Source of the DNA: Variovorax sp. J22P240
GTDB taxonomy: Bacteria; Pseudomonadota; Gammaproteobacteria; Burkholderiales; Burkholderiaceae_C
Direction: 5' to 3'
DNA: 64,000 nt
NCBI RefSeq assembly: GCF_030316855.1
Contig: NZ_JASZYR010000005.1
Coordinates: 310,001-374,000 of the forward strand
Part shown: one piece after another, positions 36,306 to 43,279 of the stretch
How the letters are laid out: the number at the start of each line of letters is the position of its first letter
Position numbering within the stretch: position 1 is the stretch's first letter
Translations under genes and position numbers: made by a program
Notes under the pieces: model-generated
Seen by the model: only the letters and a program-made list of their open reading frames with translations
Told to the model about the DNA's origin: nothing
The model's database searches: none

Positions 36306-37111
36306 GCGGGGGCGCGCGAGAGGACGACTTCCAGCACGAAGCGCGAACCCACATAGGCCAGCACCAGCAGGGCGGAACCCGCGTAAAGCACGCGGCGCGC
36401 GGTGCGGCCGCGCCAGCCGAAGCGTGCGCGTCCAATCAGCAGGACGGCGAAGGCGAGCCAGGCCAGGACGGAGAAAACGGTCTTGTGGTCCCACTTCCAG
36501 CCGCGCACGGCCGTGCCGTAAAGGGTCTCGCTGAACAGAAGGCCCGCCAGCAATGTGGCCGACAGCAGTACGAAGCCTGCCGCGACGAAGCGGAAGGTCA
36601 GTCGCTCCATCGTGAGGAGGGGCACGCCACCCTGTGGTTCGGCAGCGAGACGGATCTGCTTTTCGGCGCGGGTCATGAGCCATGCATGGATCACCGCGGC
36701 ACCGAACAAGCCGTAGGAAGCAATACCCAGCGCCAGGTGCAGCGGCAGCCAGGGCGAGGCCGAGACATGCAGCGGCGTGCCCGGGAACAGGACGGCAAGC
36801 AGCACGGCCGCAGCTCCAAGCGCTGCAAGTGCTCGGCGCACCTTCAGTTGTGGATACATCCGGCTTTCGATGGCGTAGACCGTCAGCACCAGCCAGGCCG
36901 TGACCGAAATCGCCGGCGCGAAGCCGAAGCGCGGGGTGCCGCCGACCAGCCCGCAGCCCAGCGCGAACGCGTGCAGCAGCCACGCCAGCACCAGCAGCGA
37001 CTGTGTGGACGAGCGGCTGAGCCAGGAGGATGCGGCCGCGGTGAAGCCATAGGCTGCGGCGGTGGCGATGCCCAGTGCCACGCCGAGTGGGGAGGGGATC
37101 GCTAAAATCAT
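36302..37111 (-). CDS. ypjD: YpjD-like integral membrane protein (CcsA/CcmC-type assembly family)
   Basis: Encodes 269 residues with about eight membrane helices. The CcsA-type domain is recognised by PLHVSASPWLPLHLALGIASYG and RGWKWDHKTVFSVLAWLAF, with conserved His residues and a tryptophan-rich turn, as in haem-handling family members. In E. coli the YpjD (CorE) gene is likewise divergent from ffh, which supports orthology. The exact role (metal transport or cytochrome assembly) is unsettled in the family. Start MILAIPSPLGVALG at 37111. Confidence 0.82.
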   Translation of the reverse strand: MILAIPSPLGVALGIATAAAYGFTAAASSWLSRSSTQSLLVLAWLLHAFALGCGLVGGTPRFGFAPAISVTAWLVLTVYAIESRMYPQLKVRRALAALGAAAVLLAVLFPGTPLHVSASPWLPLHLALGIASYGLFGAAVIHAWLMTRAEKQIRLAAEPQGGVPLLTMERLTFRFVAAGFVLLSATLLAGLLFSETLYGTAVRGWKWDHKTVFSVLAWLAFAVLLIGRARFGWRGRTARRVLYAGSALLVLAYVGSRFVLEVVLSRAPA

Positions 37112-37128
37112 CGGTCGGAGTTTAATGG

Positions 37129-37226
37129 CTCGCCCCCAGGCTTCGCGCACTTCGTGTCGCTTCGCCCACCCCCTGACCGGGGGCAACACCAGCGGACCGG
37201 CGGAGCCGGATCCGCGGTGTTTCACG
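37129..37226 (+). repeat. Dispersed intergenic repeat, copy C (ypjD-ffh gap)
   Basis: Begins CTCGCCCCCAGGCTTCGCGC, has CACTTCGTGTCGCTTCGCCC, CCCCCTGACCGGGGGCAAC, then GCGGACCGGCGGAGCCGGAT and CCGCGGTGTTTCAC. It is one of the best-preserved copies. It fills the 160-base divergent gap, so any promoters for ypjD and ffh lie in or beside it. Confidence 0.92.
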
Positions 37227-37271
37227 ACTTTCTTTCGCCCCGCTTCAGCGGAGCAACAAGGTACCCCTTTC

Positions 37272-38657
37272 ATGGCCACCGCGCTCACAGAAAAGTTTTC
37301 CCGCCTCGTCAAGACGATGAGCGGCCAGGCCCGGATCACCGAAAGCAACGTGCAGGACATGTTGCGCGAGGTGCGCATGGCGTTGCTCGAAGCCGACGTG
37401 GCGCTGCCGGTCGTTCGCGACTTCGTCGCGCGCGTCAGGGAGAAGGCACTCGGCCAGGAAGTACTGGGTTCGCTGAAGCCCGGACAAGCGCTGGTCGGCA
37501 TCGTGAACCGCGAACTCGCCGCGACCATGGGCGAGGGCGTGGCCGACATCAACCTCGTCGCCCAGCCGCCAGCCGTGATCCTGATGGCCGGTCTGCAAGG
37601 CGCCGGCAAGACCACCACCACCGCCAAGCTGGCCAAGCACCTGATCGAGAAGCGCAAGAAGAAGGTGCTCACCGTCTCGGGCGACGTGTACCGTCCCGCC
37701 GCCATCGAGCAACTCAAGACCGTCACCAAGCAGGCCGGGGCCGAATGGTTCCCGAGCAGCCCGGACCAGAAGCCGCTCGACATCGCGCGCGCCGCGCTCG
37801 ACCACGCCAAGCGCCACTTCTTCGATGTGCTTCTGGTCGACACGGCCGGCCGTCTCGCGATCGACGAAGTGCTCATGACCGAAATCCAGCAACTGCACGC
37901 TGCACTCAATCCGATCGAGACGCTGTTCGTGGTCGATGCGATGCAAGGGCAGGATGCGATCAACACCGCCAAGGCCTTCAAGGAAGCACTGCCGCTGACC
38001 GGCATCATCCTGACCAAGACTGACGGCGACTCGCGCGGCGGCGCGGCCTTGTCGGTGCGACAGGTCACGGGCGTGCCGATCAAGTTCGCCGGTGTCAGCG
38101 AAAAGATCGATGGTCTGGAAGTCTTCGATGCCGAGCGGCATGCGGGCCGCATCCTGGGCATGGGCGACATCGTCGCGCTGGTCGAGCAGGTCACGGCCGG
38201 CGTGGACGTCGCCGCGGCGCAGAAGCTTGCGGCCAAGGTTAAGAGCGGCGCCGGTTTCGACCTCAACGACTTCCTCGGCCAGTTGCAGCAGATGAAGCAG
38301 ATGGGTGGGCTCTCCAGCATCATGGACAAGCTGCCTGCGCAGATGGCCGCCAAGGCCACCGAAGCCGACATGACCCGCGCCGAACGCGACATCCGCCGCA
38401 AGGAAGGGATCATCAACAGCATGACCCCGCTGGAGCGACGCAAGCCCGAACTCCTCAAGGCAACGCGCAAGCGGCGCATCGCGGCCGGCGCCGGCGTGCA
38501 GGTTCAGGAAGTGAACCGTCTGCTCAACGAGTTCGAGCAGATGCAGGGGATGATGAAGAAGATGAAGGGCGGCGGCCTCATGAAGATGATGAAGCGCATG
38601 GGTGGCATGAAGGGCATGCCCGGCATGGGTGGTGGCGGCGGGATGCCGCGGTTCTGA
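37272..38657 (+). CDS. ffh: Signal recognition particle protein Ffh
   Basis: GTPase of the signal recognition particle, which with 4.5S RNA targets inner-membrane proteins to FtsY. It is 461 residues. The N domain opens MATALTEKFSRLVKTMSGQ. GTPase motifs: GLQGAGKTTTTAKLA, DTAGRLAID, TKTDGDSRGGAAL. The methionine-rich M domain includes MKQMGGLSSIMDKLP, the RNA-binding ERRKPELLKATRKRRIAAG, and a tail of GMMKKMKGGGLMKMMKRM. The 4.5S RNA gene is not in this window. Confidence 0.97.
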   Translation: MATALTEKFSRLVKTMSGQARITESNVQDMLREVRMALLEADVALPVVRDFVARVREKALGQEVLGSLKPGQALVGIVNRELAATMGEGVADINLVAQPPAVILMAGLQGAGKTTTTAKLAKHLIEKRKKKVLTVSGDVYRPAAIEQLKTVTKQAGAEWFPSSPDQKPLDIARAALDHAKRHFFDVLLVDTAGRLAIDEVLMTEIQQLHAALNPIETLFVVDAMQGQDAINTAKAFKEALPLTGIILTKTDGDSRGGAALSVRQVTGVPIKFAGVSEKIDGLEVFDAERHAGRILGMGDIVALVEQVTAGVDVAAAQKLAAKVKSGAGFDLNDFLGQLQQMKQMGGLSSIMDKLPAQMAAKATEADMTRAERDIRRKEGIINSMTPLERRKPELLKATRKRRIAAGAGVQVQEVNRLLNEFEQMQGMMKKMKGGGLMKMMKRMGGMKGMPGMGGGGGMPRF

Positions 38658-38659
38658 CT

Positions 38660-38699
38660 CACCTGCGGACCGGCGGAGCCGGTTCCGCGGTATTCCTGA
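38660..38699 (+). repeat. Dispersed intergenic repeat, half copy D (after ffh)
   Basis: Only the 3' half is present: CACCTGCGGACCGGCGGAGC, then CGGTTCCGCGGTATTCCTG. The CCCCCAGG half and the GC hairpin core are missing. It begins two bases after the ffh stop and is followed by a terminator. Confidence 0.8.
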
Positions 38700-38704
38700 C
38701 AAAG

Positions 38705-38730
38705 AAAAAGCCCGCCGAAGCGGGCTTTTT
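38705..38730 (+). terminator. Bidirectional rho-independent terminator
   Basis: Stem AAAAAGCCCGC (38705-38715) with GCGGGCTTTTT (38720-38730) around a CGAA tetraloop. It lies between the convergent ffh and opgH genes and can serve both. Confidence 0.92.
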
Positions 38731-38747
38731 CTTGCGCGTCCTACGAC

Positions 38748-40754
38748 TCAGGCCGGCACGGGCCGGGCCAGGCGCACCGCGTGCATCCAGGCCCTGCGCA
38801 GCACGGCCGGCGAACGCGACTCCTCCGGAATCAGCAGGAAGCCCTTGTCGCGCAGGGAGTTGCCTAGCGCGATCTGGCTGGTCAGGACCGTCAGCGGGAT
38901 CGCCAGCAGCAGCGGCAGGCCCACCGGCATCAGCCAGGCCAGCGCGCTGGCGTCGATCAGTGCGACGCCTACGGCCAGCGCGGCGATCACCAGAGTCATC
39001 GGGGCCAGCTGCGAGGCGGCGATGCGCCACGGCACGGCAGCGGCTTCACGCGGAGGCGACTTCCATTCGAGCTTGATGCCAGTGAGCGCCACGACCACGA
39101 ACAGCGAGTGGGCCAGCATGCGCACCGGCGCCTGCACGATGGCGAGGGTGCTTTCCAGGGCTGCGCTCTTGAGCAGACCGCCCACGCCACCGAACTGGCG
39201 CTGCTCGCCGCGGATCACCACGGCGACGATCCCCAGCACGCGCGGCAGAAACAGCAAGCACAGCGTCCACAGCCAGAGGCCGGCCAATTCCATCGGCATG
39301 GCGAGCCAGTGGTCGACAACGGTCGAACCGGTGAGCCACAGGGCGGTGCCCAGCGTCAGGAACGCCAGCCACAGCGGCGCGGAGACGTAGGCCATCGTGC
39401 CGGTGACGAACATCGCGCGGTGCACCGAGTGCAGGCCGGGCTCGGCCATCAGGCGGGCGTTTTGCAGGTTGCCCTGGCACCAACGGCGGTCGCGCTGCAG
39501 TTCGGCCAGCAGGTCCGGCGGTTGCTGCTCGTAGCTGCCGACCAGATCCGCCACCAGCCAGACGTGATAGCCGGCGCGGCGCATCAGCGCGGCTTCGACG
39601 AAGTCGTGCGACATGATGCCGCCGGACATGCCGCCCTTGCCCTTGATGGGCGCCAGCGCGCAGTGGTCCATGAAGGGCTGGACGCGGATGATCGCGTTGT
39701 GGCCCCAGTAGTGCGACTCGCCGAGCTGCCAGAACTGCATGCCGAGCGTGAACAGGCGACCCGTCATGCGCGAGGCGAACTGCTGGGCGCGGGCGTGCAG
39801 CGTGACGTGGCCGATGGCCTGCGTCGCGGTCTGGATGATGCCGGCCGTGGGGTTGGCTTCCATCAGCTTGACCATGGAGGTCAGGCAGTCGCCGCTCATG
39901 ACGCTGTCGGCGTCGAGCACGACCATGTAGCGGTAGTCCTTGCCCCAGCGGCGGCAGAAGTCGGCGACGTTGCCGGCCTTGCGGTGCGTGCGGCGGGTGC
40001 GCAGGCGGTAGTACACCTCGACCTGCGGCTGGTTGGGGCTGCTCGCCAGGGCGGTGCGCAGGTCTTCCCAGGCAGCGTGCTCGGCGGCGGCGATCTCGGG
40101 CGTGTAGCTGTCGGACAGCACGAACACGTCGAACTGCTGGGCATGGCCGGTCGCGGCCACCGATTCGCAGGTGGCGCGCAGGCCGGCGAACACGGTCGCC
40201 ACGTCCTCGTTGCAGATCGGCATGACGATTGCCGTCCGCGCCTCGGGGTTCATGGGGTGGTTCGCCACCTGCTTGGCGGACAGCGCATGCTTGTCACCGC
40301 GTACCGAGACGTAGAAGCCCATCAGCGCAGTCACGAAGCCGGTCACGACCCAGCCCGACAGCAGGCCGTACAGGGCGATCTGGCTGTATTCGAGCCAGAG
40401 GTTGTCGTAGTCCGGTTGCACGCGCGCAAACAGGGTGGAAGCAAGCACAGTGCTGAACAGCGCGAGCGCCATGAAGGTGAAACGGCGCTGCTTCGCCGCG
40501 CGCTCCCATGGTTGCCGGGCGGCCGGCGCCGCGGCTTGCCGCGAGGCCTTCGCCGCGCCGCCAGCGCCGAGCTTGACCAGCAGTGCAGTACCGATGCTGT
40601 TCCAGAAGCCGCGCCAGGGACGGGGCATCATCGAGCCGCGGTTGATGGGGGGAGCGGTCACCGAGTTGGGGTGGCGCTCTTCGCGAAGGACGCTGCGGTG
40701 CGAGAAATCGCCTTCCGTCAGGACCTTCAATTGGGAGTATTCATTGGGCTTCAT
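38748..40754 (-). CDS. opgH: Osmoregulated periplasmic glucan glucosyltransferase OpgH (MdoH)
   Basis: Inner-membrane family 2 glycosyltransferase making the beta-1,2 backbone of osmoregulated periplasmic glucans from UDP-glucose. It is 668 residues with start MKPNEYSQLKVLTEGDF; a TTG start 23 codons upstream is less likely. Membrane helices flank a cytoplasmic domain with TAIVMPICNEDVATVFAGL, VVLDADSVMSGD, a third Asp in GIMSHDFVEAALMRRAG, and the QRDRRWCQGNLQ motif. No opgG (mdoG) gene is next to it, unlike the E. coli opgGH operon. A near-consensus sigma-54 promoter lies 220 bases upstream. Confidence 0.93.
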   Translation of the reverse strand: MKPNEYSQLKVLTEGDFSHRSVLREERHPNSVTAPPINRGSMMPRPWRGFWNSIGTALLVKLGAGGAAKASRQAAAPAARQPWERAAKQRRFTFMALALFSTVLASTLFARVQPDYDNLWLEYSQIALYGLLSGWVVTGFVTALMGFYVSVRGDKHALSAKQVANHPMNPEARTAIVMPICNEDVATVFAGLRATCESVAATGHAQQFDVFVLSDSYTPEIAAAEHAAWEDLRTALASSPNQPQVEVYYRLRTRRTHRKAGNVADFCRRWGKDYRYMVVLDADSVMSGDCLTSMVKLMEANPTAGIIQTATQAIGHVTLHARAQQFASRMTGRLFTLGMQFWQLGESHYWGHNAIIRVQPFMDHCALAPIKGKGGMSGGIMSHDFVEAALMRRAGYHVWLVADLVGSYEQQPPDLLAELQRDRRWCQGNLQNARLMAEPGLHSVHRAMFVTGTMAYVSAPLWLAFLTLGTALWLTGSTVVDHWLAMPMELAGLWLWTLCLLFLPRVLGIVAVVIRGEQRQFGGVGGLLKSAALESTLAIVQAPVRMLAHSLFVVVALTGIKLEWKSPPREAAAVPWRIAASQLAPMTLVIAALAVGVALIDASALAWLMPVGLPLLLAIPLTVLTSQIALGNSLRDKGFLLIPEESRSPAVLRRAWMHAVRLARPVPA

Positions 40755-40762
40755 GCGGCAGC

Positions 40763-40963
40763 TCAGCGTTGCTTCTGGACGGAGGGCGTGTCGCCAATAG
40801 CCGGAAAGCGCTTGAACACGCAATCCGGCGCAATGCCGCTGGAAGCTTCGAGTGCCGCCAGCGACTGACCCGCGGCGCGGGGCCGCGAGAGGGAAAACTG
40901 CTTTTGACGCAGGCCATCGCGCTGCGGACGCATCGCGAAAGAGGGGCTGGTAAGTGCTGTCAT
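40763..40963 (-). CDS. Possible 66-residue protein before opgH
   Basis: Frame MTALTSPSFAMRPQRDGLRQ continuing to a TGA eight bases before the opgH ATG. The product would be basic and Ser/Ala-rich with no membrane helix, and I recognise no family. In favour: tight spacing to opgH and the same strand. Against: the sigma-54 promoter predicts transcription starting at about 40964, leaving no ribosome site for the first ATG. Met11 at 40933 could be the real start, or this stretch may simply be an untranslated leader of opgH. Confidence 0.4.
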   Translation of the reverse strand: MTALTSPSFAMRPQRDGLRQKQFSLSRPRAAGQSLAALEASSGIAPDCVFKRFPAIGDTPSVQKQR

Positions 40964-40975
40964 GCCTTTAAAGGG

Positions 40976-40990
40976 GCAAACCCTGTGCCA
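40976..40990 (-). promoter_or_regulatory. Sigma-54 (RpoN) promoter upstream of opgH
   Basis: Minus strand reads TGGCACAGGGTTTGC: TGGCAC, five bases, TTGC. The GG and GC elements are 12 bases apart, matching the -24/-12 consensus exactly in its invariant positions. Predicted start of transcription is about 40964. A sigma-54 activator gene lies directly upstream. Confidence 0.75.
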
Positions 40991-41008
40991 GCACGGAAAA
41001 GCTATTTC

Positions 41009-41025
41009 AAATCAAGCACTTAGGG
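41009..41025 (+). repeat. Direct repeat 1 upstream of opgH
   Basis: AAATCAAGCACTTAGGG, matching 41134-41150 at 15 of 17 bases (the central two bases differ, GC against CG). It lies about 45-60 bases before the predicted sigma-54 start site. Could be an activator-binding half of an upstream sequence; this is inference. Confidence 0.5.
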
Positions 41026-41133
41026 TGATTTGGAGCAGGCTGACCCGGCCAGGATGCCCGAAATGGCCCCAAACCACCCGAATCTGTCGCCGAATCCCGA
41101 CAAGCCGCCGAGCCTGACCAGAAAAACCCAATG

Positions 41134-41150
41134 AAATCAACGACTTAGGG
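41134..41150 (+). repeat. Direct repeat 2 upstream of opgH
   Basis: AAATCAACGACTTAGGG, partner of 41009-41025 and in the same orientation, 125 bases further upstream (about -170 to -186 from the predicted start). The rest of 40991-41160 shows no gene. Confidence 0.5.
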
Positions 41151-41160
41151 GTGTCGCTGG

Positions 41161-42600
41161 TCAGCGACCGCTTTCCGGTCCGGGCGACACGCCGTCGGCC
41201 TTGAAATGTCCGGGCGTGAGTTCGTGCTTCTGCAGCAGCCGGTAGAACTCGGTCCGGTTGCGGTCGGCGAGGCGTGCTGCATCGGCGACGTTGCCGTCGG
41301 TCAGCTTGAGCAGGCCGACCAGGTAATCACGCTCGAACCGCTGCTTGGCCTCGGCGTAGGTCTGCACCTCGACGCTCGGCACGCGGAGCGCGCGCTGCAC
41401 CAGCGCCAGAGGGATCAGCGGCGAACTCGAAAGGGCGCACACCTGCTCGACCACATTGAACAGCTGGCGCACATTGCCGGGCCACGACGCGGTCGTCAGG
41501 GCCTTCAGTGCTTCCGGTGCGAAGCCGGACAGCCGCTTGCCGTACTTGGTCGACAGCCGCTGGAGGAAGTGGTTCGCGAGCAGGGGGATGTCCTCGCGCC
41601 GCGCCGAAAGGGGCGGAAGGCTCAGTGTCACGACGTTGAGACGGTAGTACAGGTCCTCGCGGAACTGGCCGGCCTCCATCGCGGCGTCCAGATCGCGGTG
41701 GGTGGCGGAGATGATCCGCACGTCGACTTCTATCGACTGGCTGGCGCCGAGCGGCCGCACCGCGTGTTCCTGCAGCACCCGCAGGAGCTTGACCTGCAGT
41801 GCTGGCGGCATGTCCCCGATCTCGTCGAGCAGCAGCGTGCCGCCGTCGGCCTGCTGGAACAGGCCCTTGTGATTGGCGACCGCATCTGTGAAGGCGCCCT
41901 TCATGTGACCGAACAGCTCGGACTCCAGCAAGGCCTCCGGAATGGCGCCGCAATTGACGGCCACGAAGGGCTTGTCGGCCCGTGCGCTCGCGCGGTGGAT
42001 CGCGCGGGCGAGCAGTTCCTTGCCCGCGCCGCTGTCCCCGCGCAGCAGCACGCTGGCATCCGATTTGGCGACCATGCGGGCCTCGGCCAGCAATTCGGAC
42101 ATGCGATTGCTGCGGCTGACAATTTCCGCCCGCCAGCTTTCGTCGCCGCCCTTGCCGGGTGTCGCCGCGGGCGCGCCCAGGGCCAGCGCCTGCGCGATCT
42201 TGTCGAGCAGTTCACGCCCGTCGTAGGGCTTGGTCAGATAGGTGAAGACACCGCGCGCCGTGGCTTCGACCGCATCGGGAATCGTGCCGTGCGCCGTCAG
42301 GAGGATCACCGGCAGGGTCGGATGGCGCTTGCGGATTTCGTCGAAGAGCGCGAGCCCGTCGCGCCCCGGCAGCCGGACATCGCTGAGCACGAGTTGCGGG
42401 TGTTCGATTTCCAGTTGCGTCAGCGCCGATTCCGCCGAAGTCACGGCCGTGACCTGATAGCCGGACGAGGTGAGCCGCATCGACAGGAGCCGCAGCATGT
42501 CCGGATCGTCATCCACGACCAGCAGGCGCGCGCCGCGCGTTTCGCGGGCCGTCGCGGCTGCGACGTCCTTGGCGGGCGGGGGCGGTGCCGGGCTGCTCAC
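41161..42600 (-). CDS. glrR: GlrR/QseF-like sigma-54 response regulator with GAFTDA loop
   Basis: Encodes 479 residues. Receiver: LLVVDDDPDMLRLLS, Asp in LVLSDVRLPGRDG, TYLTKPYDG. AAA+ domain: Walker A LRGDSGAGKELLARAI, Walker B GGTLLLDEIGDMPPALQ, and REDLYYRLNVVTLSLPPL. C-terminal Fis-like helix-turn-helix GNVADAARLADRNRTEFYRL. The loop that contacts sigma-54 is GAFTDA, with Asp replacing the second Gly of GAFTGA. The GTG start overlaps the TGA of the upstream lipoprotein gene. Order kinase-lipoprotein-regulator equals E. coli glrK-qseG-glrR, supporting the call. Confidence 0.83.
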   Translation of the reverse strand: MSSPAPPPPAKDVAAATARETRGARLLVVDDDPDMLRLLSMRLTSSGYQVTAVTSAESALTQLEIEHPQLVLSDVRLPGRDGLALFDEIRKRHPTLPVILLTAHGTIPDAVEATARGVFTYLTKPYDGRELLDKIAQALALGAPAATPGKGGDESWRAEIVSRSNRMSELLAEARMVAKSDASVLLRGDSGAGKELLARAIHRASARADKPFVAVNCGAIPEALLESELFGHMKGAFTDAVANHKGLFQQADGGTLLLDEIGDMPPALQVKLLRVLQEHAVRPLGASQSIEVDVRIISATHRDLDAAMEAGQFREDLYYRLNVVTLSLPPLSARREDIPLLANHFLQRLSTKYGKRLSGFAPEALKALTTASWPGNVRQLFNVVEQVCALSSSPLIPLALVQRALRVPSVEVQTYAEAKQRFERDYLVGLLKLTDGNVADAARLADRNRTEFYRLLQKHELTPGHFKADGVSPGPESGR

Positions 42601-43247
42601 GGTGCGGGCTTCGGGTTGTTGTTCACTGGGGCCGCCGGAGGCGGGGTCGGGCGCGTGAAGCTGCGCTCGATGGCCCGCAGCGCCTCGATGCGATCGTTCA
42701 ACTGGTCGATGCGGCGCTGGCTGTCGCGCACCTGCTGCGCCTGCTTGTCGCGGTCTTCTTCGACACGACGCTGTTCAGCGTAGCGCGCCCCGAGCACCCG
42801 CGCGAGTGGCTGCAGCGGCAGCGCATCCGCCGAAGGATTCGTTGCCACGCGCTGGAGCAGACCTTGCGCCTTGGCGAGGTCCGCCGGAGCGCGGGTCTGG
42901 GCCAGGACGATCGCCGTCTGCATCTGCGTGGTCGGCGTCTCGATGAGATCGCCGAGCCGCGCCAGCTCGTTGGCGAGTTCGGGCGGGCCGAGCTGCCGCA
43001 CCTTGTCGGCATAGGTGAGCATGGTGCCGACCGGGCCCTGCGGCTGTTGCGCGAAGATGCCGCCGGGCTGCGTCGCCGGCGCGACGGGCTCAGCCTCGAC
43101 CGGCGTGACGGCCGGGGGCGGCGGTGGGACGACAGCGACAGTCACCGGTTCGGCCGGCGGCCTGCGTGGCGTAGTGCAGCCGGCCACAAGCAGCGGCATG
43201 ACGATCGTCATGACGAGGGCGGATCTGCAAAAGATCGAGAAACACAT
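42597..43247 (-). CDS. QseG-like outer-membrane lipoprotein
   Basis: Encodes 216 residues. Signal peptide with lipobox LLVAGC, so Cys23 or thereabouts is lipidated after cleavage. A Pro/Val/Ala-rich spacer (VVPPPPPAVTPVEAEP) follows, then a helical region (MLTYADKVRQLGPPELANEL) and a C-terminal coiled coil (EEDRDKQAQQVRDSQRRIDQ). It lies between the sensor kinase and the regulator, the place of QseG in E. coli, which interacts with the kinase to set signalling. Function here is inferred from position and architecture, since sequence identity of these lipoproteins is low. Confidence 0.75.
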   Translation of the reverse strand: MCFSIFCRSALVMTIVMPLLVAGCTTPRRPPAEPVTVAVVPPPPPAVTPVEAEPVAPATQPGGIFAQQPQGPVGTMLTYADKVRQLGPPELANELARLGDLIETPTTQMQTAIVLAQTRAPADLAKAQGLLQRVATNPSADALPLQPLARVLGARYAEQRRVEEDRDKQAQQVRDSQRRIDQLNDRIEALRAIERSFTRPTPPPAAPVNNNPKPAP

Positions 43248-43279
43248 GGGTCGGAAAATGGCGCGTCGGGCGGTGGTCG

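Noticed and set aside
40755..40823. Longer OpgH start (TTG at 40823)
   Set aside because: It would overlap the small upstream frame and adds non-family residues; ATG at 40754 gives the expected N-terminus.
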